Origin: Allantophomopsis cytisporea | Lineage: Eukaryota > Ascomycota > Leotiomycetes > Phacidiales > Phacidiaceae | Direction: 5' to 3' | DNA: 64,000 bases | Assembly: GCA_024752435.1 (NCBI GenBank) | Contig: CP103023.1 | Span: 1,550,001 to 1,614,000 of the forward strand | Shown: positions 58,763 to 64,000 of the stretch, piece after piece | Numbering within the stretch: the stretch's first letter is position 1 | Layout of the letters: each line of letters starts with the position of its first letter | The notes under the pieces: model-generated | What the model saw: the letters and a program-made list of their open reading frames with translations, nothing else | Databases searched by the model: none | What the model was told of the DNA's origin: nothing | Position numbers and translations under genes: made by a program

Positions 58763-61700
58763 ATGATGGCGACAGAAGCGACTTCGCCAGTATGGCGACG
58801 ATCCATGGATGCATCGTTTGTTGATCTGGGCGCTCTGAAAACGCATTCAGAGCAAACGGGCGCAAACATTGAGGTAGCCGACTTTGTTACCGCATATCAA
58901 AATGGCGACTACAAGACAGTCCTCGCAAGCGAATTTGCTCAGAACCTTTTCGAGAGGTCGGTTGACAGCATCGAGGTGGAGCCTATTGATGGAGACGTAT
59001 CTGGCTCTTGGACTCACAACGTTCTATGCAAATTACTGGCTTCTACGGATCCAACGTCTGACTCTGTAGCTGAGATTGAGAATTTTGAGCAGAGGGTTCA
59101 CTATTTGAGATCTTGCGCTTTACTAGTTGGACTGGCTGCCTTTGATGCTTTTCTCCAGGCAAATGTTACTGGACCTCCATTGAGCTTTAGCCCGACGTCT
59201 CTGCTGGTTAAGGATGCAGATACCGCTGCCGTGAGACAGCAATGTTTGGATAGTCTGGCTATGGATGGTATTTCTGTTTACCAGTACATCCCAAATATTG
59301 AGCTGTTTTGCTTGGCAAGAACTATCTTCTGCGATTATTTTCCAAGGACTTCGGGATTAAAGAAGGGAACTAGTGAATATAAGGCTGTCAATGTTCTAGA
59401 GTCCTACAAAACTGCTAGTGCTCAGAGGGCGGATGATTTCCAATCACTGGTGTATGGACGAAAGTATGATACGAAGTGGATGAGAATTCGTCTCAACGCC
59501 TATCATCAACGTCTCCTTACAGGTGTCAAGCTTAGCGATTCTCCATCAGGACTTCAAGTTCAAATCGAAGCTGATCTGGCTGCTCTCGAGAAAGAGATCT
59601 TTGCAGATGACTCGACATTTACCACTGAAGCCAAGGTGCAATTCTTGCTTGAGAGAGCGCAAATCTACATCATGCAAGGTATGGATCTCAAGGCAAAGAG
59701 CAACGTTGAGCGCGCCAAGGAAGTCTCGAAATTCAGCTATGCTTTGAGTGGTGCACTTGGGAAGAGGACAAAGTTCCAAGAGAAGGATACTTCTCAGTTG
59801 GTTGTTTACGCCAAGAGTTACACGACTCCTGAACTCCCTACATCCAAAGATGAATCGGCCAGTCTCACAGTTGCATCTGAAGCAGAGGACGGAAACAGCA
59901 CCAAGACAAATGGTGCCCCAGCGGCTTTGGACCTCAATGATGATACTCTTCTGGAGTCTATTGCTTTCAAAAAGAGCGATGCAGACGAAGCGCTGGATCC
60001 TTTCATGCCAAAGGAATTGACTGACTTAGAACCTGACAATCAACCACAATTACAGCCTCTGGACCAGATCATTCTTTTGACTGAAGCCACTCTCAAGGAC
60101 ACCCTTTCACCGTTGGACAAGCTTAGCAGAGAAGAGATATTGCCATTTGCTGTGCGAGTGCTGACGGACAAGCCATCTAATTGGCAAGTCTACACTCAAG
60201 CTCTCCTTGTACGAAGTAGGATCGAATCCCATCGATCTAGAACTATGGAAAGAAGTGTGCTTCAATTACAAGCTATTGTGGATCAAATCGTTGCAGATAC
60301 AGAGAATGATGAGTCAGCTGTTGCACCAGATGGCATTCCACAGATTCAGGTTACCCAGTTTTTCCCAAGAGCAAAGGCGAACGAATCTGCACCTGTTACC
60401 GAGAGACTGAAGTATATCTTCCAGCTCAACACACCTACCCGTTGGGAAGTTGAGTCTGAGTTGGCTTTCGCATGGAGCAATGCAGGAAGTTTGATCACGG
60501 CTCTTGAGATCTTCAAGAGATTACGTCTATGGGCTGAGGTTGCCCTTTGCTATCATTCAGTCAATCAGGAAAGCAGAGCCAGACAGATTGTTGCACGTCA
60601 ACTGTACTATTCCAAGAAGGGTCCAGAAATGGACAAGTATGACATTGACGCTGAGGAAGTGCTCACTGAGGAATGGGATGGCGAGATGAGATCACCTCCC
60701 CCACCACATGCCCCTCGTCTTTGGTGTATCTTGGGCGATCTTGACCAAGACCCAGGATGTTGGCACAGAGCCTGGGAGATTTCCAACCGCCGATTTGCCA
60801 GAGCTCAACGTACACTTGGAGAATACTACACACGTCAAGGTGATCTCGAACTGGCTCGCGAAGCATACATCAAAGCCTCAGTGGTCAACAGACAAAACGA
60901 AGAAACCTGGAGTCGCCTGGGTGATATCGACCTCCGACTCGGCAACTGGGATGGTGCCGTTATTGCCTTCCAGCAGTCCATCATGATCGACGATACCGAT
61001 GCCAAAACCTACAGCAACTTAGGATCTGCCCTTCTCTCTAAGCATGCAGAGATGATTCAACTCGAGAAACTCTCTAAGGCAGCCAGCAAGAGTGACGCCG
61101 TAGACGAAAGCGATCTAGCCCAACCCTCAACGACGCAAACTCCACGCGATGTGCTCCGCCAGGCGCTGATGGCGTATAAGCGCGGTGCCAGCATAGCTCA
61201 TGACAACTGGAAGATCTGGGACAACGTGATCACGATCGGTGGACGCATGTCTCCACCTTCCTACCCCGAGATTCTGCAGGGAATTCGCAACGTGATCCGC
61301 ATCCGCGCACCGACGATTGGTGAGGAGGCCGTTGATGCTGACATTCTGCGTGCACTCATCACGCAGCTTTCCCAAATGGACCGCCCTGATAACGCGGCCC
61401 GCTTCGGCGAGATCTATATGCCTGCTCGCGGTTCGCTTGCTCGTGCTGTCATTGAGATGGTTGATGCGGACGTTGTGCCCCTTATCACGGCTCGTCCGGA
61501 GCTTTGGAGTCTTGTTGAGAAGCTTGCGCTCTTTAGACAGGATTGGGCTGGAGCTTTGAGTTGTGCGGAGAAGGCGTGGCGTATGGCTACTGCTGGTGAG
61601 ATCTGGCTTGAGGATAAGGATGCTTGGAAGGCAGCAGCTAATGCGACGGATGCGTTGGCGGCGGCGTTTGAGAGTTATGGACCTATGGAGAAGTTGGGTG

Positions 61701-61843
61701 AGGATGAACTTGTGGAGAAGGCGTGGAAGTTGAAGGCTAGACAGGCTGTAAGGAGTATTATTGGTAAGAGTAAGGATGTGTGGGATGGTACGGAGGAATT
61801 TGAGATGCTGAAGGAGAGATTGGAGGAGTTGAAGGGATTATAG
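58763..61843 (+). CDS. emw1: TPR-repeat protein Emw1/TTC27-like
   Basis: Single exon, 1026 residues; two close ATGs at 58763 and 58766. The N-terminal part is helical (MDASFVDLGALK). The central-to-C-terminal region (about 560-790) contains tetratricopeptide repeats: LAFAWSNAGSLITALEIFKRL, RLWCILGDLDQDPGCWHRAW, ARAQRTLGEYYTRQGDLELA and TWSRLGDIDLRLGNWDGA are successive units. The EEWDGEMRSPPPPHAPRLWC linker is characteristic of TTC27/Emw1. In yeast Emw1 is essential and needed for cell-wall integrity; the molecular role is unclear. A variable acidic insertion lies at about 355-440. The 3' end is about 1 kb from the next gene. Confidence 0.9.
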   Translation: MMATEATSPVWRRSMDASFVDLGALKTHSEQTGANIEVADFVTAYQNGDYKTVLASEFAQNLFERSVDSIEVEPIDGDVSGSWTHNVLCKLLASTDPTSDSVAEIENFEQRVHYLRSCALLVGLAAFDAFLQANVTGPPLSFSPTSLLVKDADTAAVRQQCLDSLAMDGISVYQYIPNIELFCLARTIFCDYFPRTSGLKKGTSEYKAVNVLESYKTASAQRADDFQSLVYGRKYDTKWMRIRLNAYHQRLLTGVKLSDSPSGLQVQIEADLAALEKEIFADDSTFTTEAKVQFLLERAQIYIMQGMDLKAKSNVERAKEVSKFSYALSGALGKRTKFQEKDTSQLVVYAKSYTTPELPTSKDESASLTVASEAEDGNSTKTNGAPAALDLNDDTLLESIAFKKSDADEALDPFMPKELTDLEPDNQPQLQPLDQIILLTEATLKDTLSPLDKLSREEILPFAVRVLTDKPSNWQVYTQALLVRSRIESHRSRTMERSVLQLQAIVDQIVADTENDESAVAPDGIPQIQVTQFFPRAKANESAPVTERLKYIFQLNTPTRWEVESELAFAWSNAGSLITALEIFKRLRLWAEVALCYHSVNQESRARQIVARQLYYSKKGPEMDKYDIDAEEVLTEEWDGEMRSPPPPHAPRLWCILGDLDQDPGCWHRAWEISNRRFARAQRTLGEYYTRQGDLELAREAYIKASVVNRQNEETWSRLGDIDLRLGNWDGAVIAFQQSIMIDDTDAKTYSNLGSALLSKHAEMIQLEKLSKAASKSDAVDESDLAQPSTTQTPRDVLRQALMAYKRGASIAHDNWKIWDNVITIGGRMSPPSYPEILQGIRNVIRIRAPTIGEEAVDADILRALITQLSQMDRPDNAARFGEIYMPARGSLARAVIEMVDADVVPLITARPELWSLVEKLALFRQDWAGALSCAEKAWRMATAGEIWLEDKDAWKAAANATDALAAAFESYGPMEKLGEDELVEKAWKLKARQAVRSIIGKSKDVWDGTEEFEMLKERLEELKGL

Positions 61844-62925
61844 ACGAGGTTTCGTAGCACAGAAAAACAAAAGTTATCATGTCGATTGACGGACAGTCTC
61901 ACTTAATTCTGCCTTGTATGTTATGTGTGTCTACTTTTAATCATGTCAAGAGACTAACCACTTCAACTGACCTTATGATCTAATCTAAACCATCTTCATC
62001 TTCAAACCATTCCAAACTTTCAAATGTTGTTTCCACAGCCAAGTCACGCGTCTAAACAAGAGTTTATTGACAGCCCCCCTGGTTGACCCATCCTCGACAA
62101 GTAAACGACACATACAGACTACCAACACTAACAAGGAGATAATCCTCTGAAATAACACAAGCGCTTCAGACAAACAATCACCCACTCATGACTCAACACC
62201 ACGATAATACCGCACAGCGTACCTATACCAAGCCCCACAAAATGCCACTTCTCAAAACAAGACTCACGATCACGAGTTCGAGACTTCGAAAATCCAGACC
62301 TCAAAGCCCACCGGGAATCGAAGCAAAATTTTAGATTATAATAGCGGAGTTGGAATTAGCTCTTCAATCCGCTATCAGAACATACATTAGGTAGAGACGT
62401 CTGTATTGTGTCAATATCCTACGATGATCATTGTATTTACTTGATATATCTAGATTCCCACCGACTTCCCCCACCTGCTTCAATCTATCCCCACAAGTGT
62501 CCAAGGCACTGTGCCAACTACAGACCTTAAGGACAGGTATATTGACGAATGTAATTTCATGTCTTGCATGTCACTGAGAGCAATTACTACCAGACTCTAT
62601 ACTGGCTGGTTCGCACCCTCACCCAGTCTACATCCATATCGACTCTTACATATCACAGCACAGCACAGCACAGCACATCAAACCATATCACATCACCAAT
62701 CAAACATCCATAACCAGTATTCAATATCAAACCGAATCCGTTCATAAAATCGCTACAACGCTAATCGCTAATATCAAACAAAGAACATATACAATCCCAC
62801 CCCCCGAACCTTGAAATCTCAGCCACAATCATCCCTAGACCCCATATCCACATCCATATCCATATCTGTAACCATATCTATATTCATACCATCTGTATAA
62901 ACATCACATCCACCTATCTCCTTCT
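61844..62925. other. Intergenic between convergent genes
   Basis: About 1.1 kb holding two 3' ends. It includes a short CACAG-type repeat around 62654-62678 and a CCATAT-rich stretch near 62840-62890. No RNA gene or open frame of note. Confidence 0.5.
62654..62678. repeat. CACAG pentanucleotide microsatellite
   Basis: About five units of CACAG in non-coding DNA between two convergent genes. Confidence 0.7.
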
Positions 62926-64000
62926 CTATTTCCCACCCCTCAACCCTTGTAAAAGCACCAATGCCTGCTCAACAGGATACCCAATAAAGACCGGTCCAGT
63001 AAACACCATCGGCGGTCCATTATACGCTCCCGTCCCACTCGCATTCGCATTTTCAGTTCCAACCCCAGCTCCACCCCCAAAACCATTAACAACCCCATCA
63101 GCACCAATAAAAGTCGGAGCCCCTCCCGCATCAGCAAATGATTCCTGCGGTGTATGCTGCGGAACAGAGGCACGCACAGGCTCGAGCCGCTTCATCTTCG
63201 TATGATCGAAAGGACAGCCCTTCTTCGCAGCGGGCTCCGGTACATCCTCCGGTGCGTCCTCCCTCACAGGCAGAGACACAGGCGCATCCTCCACCACAGG
63301 CGCAGGCGCAGACGCAGCGGCTTCTTTCGGCTGATCGAAGCCGAACGGACAGCGCATCGGCGGGCCGGGTTTAGCAGGCGGGGAGTCGACGATCGGGCGG
63401 GTTGAGAGGCGGTCGATTTCGGGGACGAGGCTAGGTCCATTGCCGTTGGGCAGATTGACGGGCGAGGCGGGACGGGAGTCGTGGATGGGCTGGGCGTCGA
63501 AGGGGACGGAGATGCCCCACGGGCGACTGGGGGACTCGCCGACGCGGACTTCCTTCAGCTGGCGTTCGAAGCGGCCTTCGCGGTTGTTGTCGTCGTCGTC
63601 CTCGAGGACGGTGGGTTCGTCGTCGTGGTCGATTCCTGGGTCGGCTGTTATGCCGTTGGCCCAGTTCTCTACGCGCTCGTTGCTCTTACGCTCGGCTTCG
63701 AGGAACTCTTCTTCATCTTCTTGATCTGTCGGTAGCATTGGTTGGTGCTTGTGTCCTAGGCCTTGAATCATGCTGACTAGGTTTCCGTATTTAGCGTCAA
63801 GCTTGCGGATGTCGTCCTCATTGCGTTGGTAGCGCTTTACGCATATCTCGTGCGAGCGTGGGATCTCATGCTTGTGCGTCTCGAAGTAGTGGGCGACCTC
63901 CTCGGGAGAGTGCTGGTCGAGGAAACGAATGGGACATTTGGGTGCTGAACCTGAGGCTGAGGGTGCCTGCGAGAAGGAGCGTGCTGCCTGTGGGGGAAGG
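62926..64000 (-). CDS. Conserved fungal protein with repeated Cys-Pro motifs, 3' part
   Basis: The frame is open from the right edge (64000) to the stop at 62926, giving about 358 residues; the N-terminus lies outside the window. The first visible part is the conserved KCPIRFLDQHSPEEVAHYFETHKHEIPRSHEICVKRYQ, then KYGNLVSMIQGLGHKHQPML. The rest is acidic and disordered with two further Cys-Pro motifs, RCPFGFD and GCPFDHTKM, and a Gly-rich segment near the C-terminus, which ends in a short hydrophobic helix (FIGYPVEQALVLLQGL). I know no function for this family. The CP motifs resemble heme regulatory motifs (for example the R/K-CP-V/I/F-D-H core of yeast Hap1), but that link is inference. An intron acceptor near 63989 cannot be excluded. 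Confidence 0.75.
   Translation of the reverse strand, partial: LPPQAARSFSQAPSASGSAPKCPIRFLDQHSPEEVAHYFETHKHEIPRSHEICVKRYQRNEDDIRKLDAKYGNLVSMIQGLGHKHQPMLPTDQEDEEEFLEAERKSNERVENWANGITADPGIDHDDEPTVLEDDDDNNREGRFERQLKEVRVGESPSRPWGISVPFDAQPIHDSRPASPVNLPNGNGPSLVPEIDRLSTRPIVDSPPAKPGPPMRCPFGFDQPKEAAASAPAPVVEDAPVSLPVREDAPEDVPEPAAKKGCPFDHTKMKRLEPVRASVPQHTPQESFADAGGAPTFIGADGVVNGFGGGAGVGTENANASGTGAYNGPPMVFTGPVFIGYPVEQALVLLQGLRGGK

Overview
The window is nuclear DNA of a filamentous ascomycete (Pezizomycotina). The signs are many 45-60 base GT...AG introns, closely packed conserved fungal genes on both strands, and family members typical of that group (ATR-partner UvsD/Rad26, Sat4-type kinase, Svf1, PTS2 thiolase, intradiol dioxygenase). 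A Leotiomycete is my guess from general sequence feel only. Exon models were joined by hand using splice sites, reading phase and family knowledge. The phases close without internal stops in every model given.

Layout. 1-4.1 kb: the 5' part of CDP-diacylglycerol synthase (minus, runs off the left edge) divergent from an ATRIP/UvsD-like checkpoint gene. 4.7-7.4 kb: a SulP/STAS anion transporter. 8.1-9.5 kb: peroxisomal 3-ketoacyl-CoA thiolase with a PTS2 signal. 9.6-10.4 kb: an AT-rich island. 10.4-17.7 kb: an accessory-looking redox stretch with an MDR oxidoreductase, an NTF2-like/flavin monooxygenase fusion and a secreted intradiol dioxygenase. 18.1-24.5 kb: a lysine-rich small protein, an OM14-like mitochondrial outer-membrane protein, Mia40, thiamine pyrophosphokinase and the SNARE Bos1. 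24.5-28.5 kb: mostly gene-poor, with one orphan membrane-protein ORF. 28.5-30.3 kb: a cytochrome P450. 32.1-39.4 kb: an Hst3-like sirtuin, an Egt2-like PLP enzyme, an Rqt4/TRIP4 zinc-finger protein and a glycine-zipper protein. 42.1-51.4 kb: a GYF-domain protein, Hsp10 and a Sat4/Hal4-type kinase. 54.2-61.8 kb: mitochondrial L11, Svf1, a strongly diverged histone H4 variant and an Emw1/TTC27 TPR protein. 62.9-64.0 kb: the 3' part of a protein with repeated Cys-Pro motifs (minus, runs off the right edge).

Most genes are unlinked housekeeping functions: mitochondrial import, folding and translation (Mia40, OM14-like, Hsp10, uL11m), secretory traffic (Bos1), lipid metabolism (Cds1, thiolase), genome maintenance (UvsD, sirtuin, H4 variant) and translation quality control (Rqt4-like, possibly GYF). 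The 10-18 kb oxidoreductase group is the part most like a small metabolic neighbourhood, but I see no backbone synthase or transcription factor.

The observation most worth following is the divergent histone H4 variant at 57.3-58.1 kb: intact histone fold, a replaced N-terminal tail, a C-terminal extension and a 16-base exon. I found no tRNA, rRNA, CRISPR array or intact transposon.
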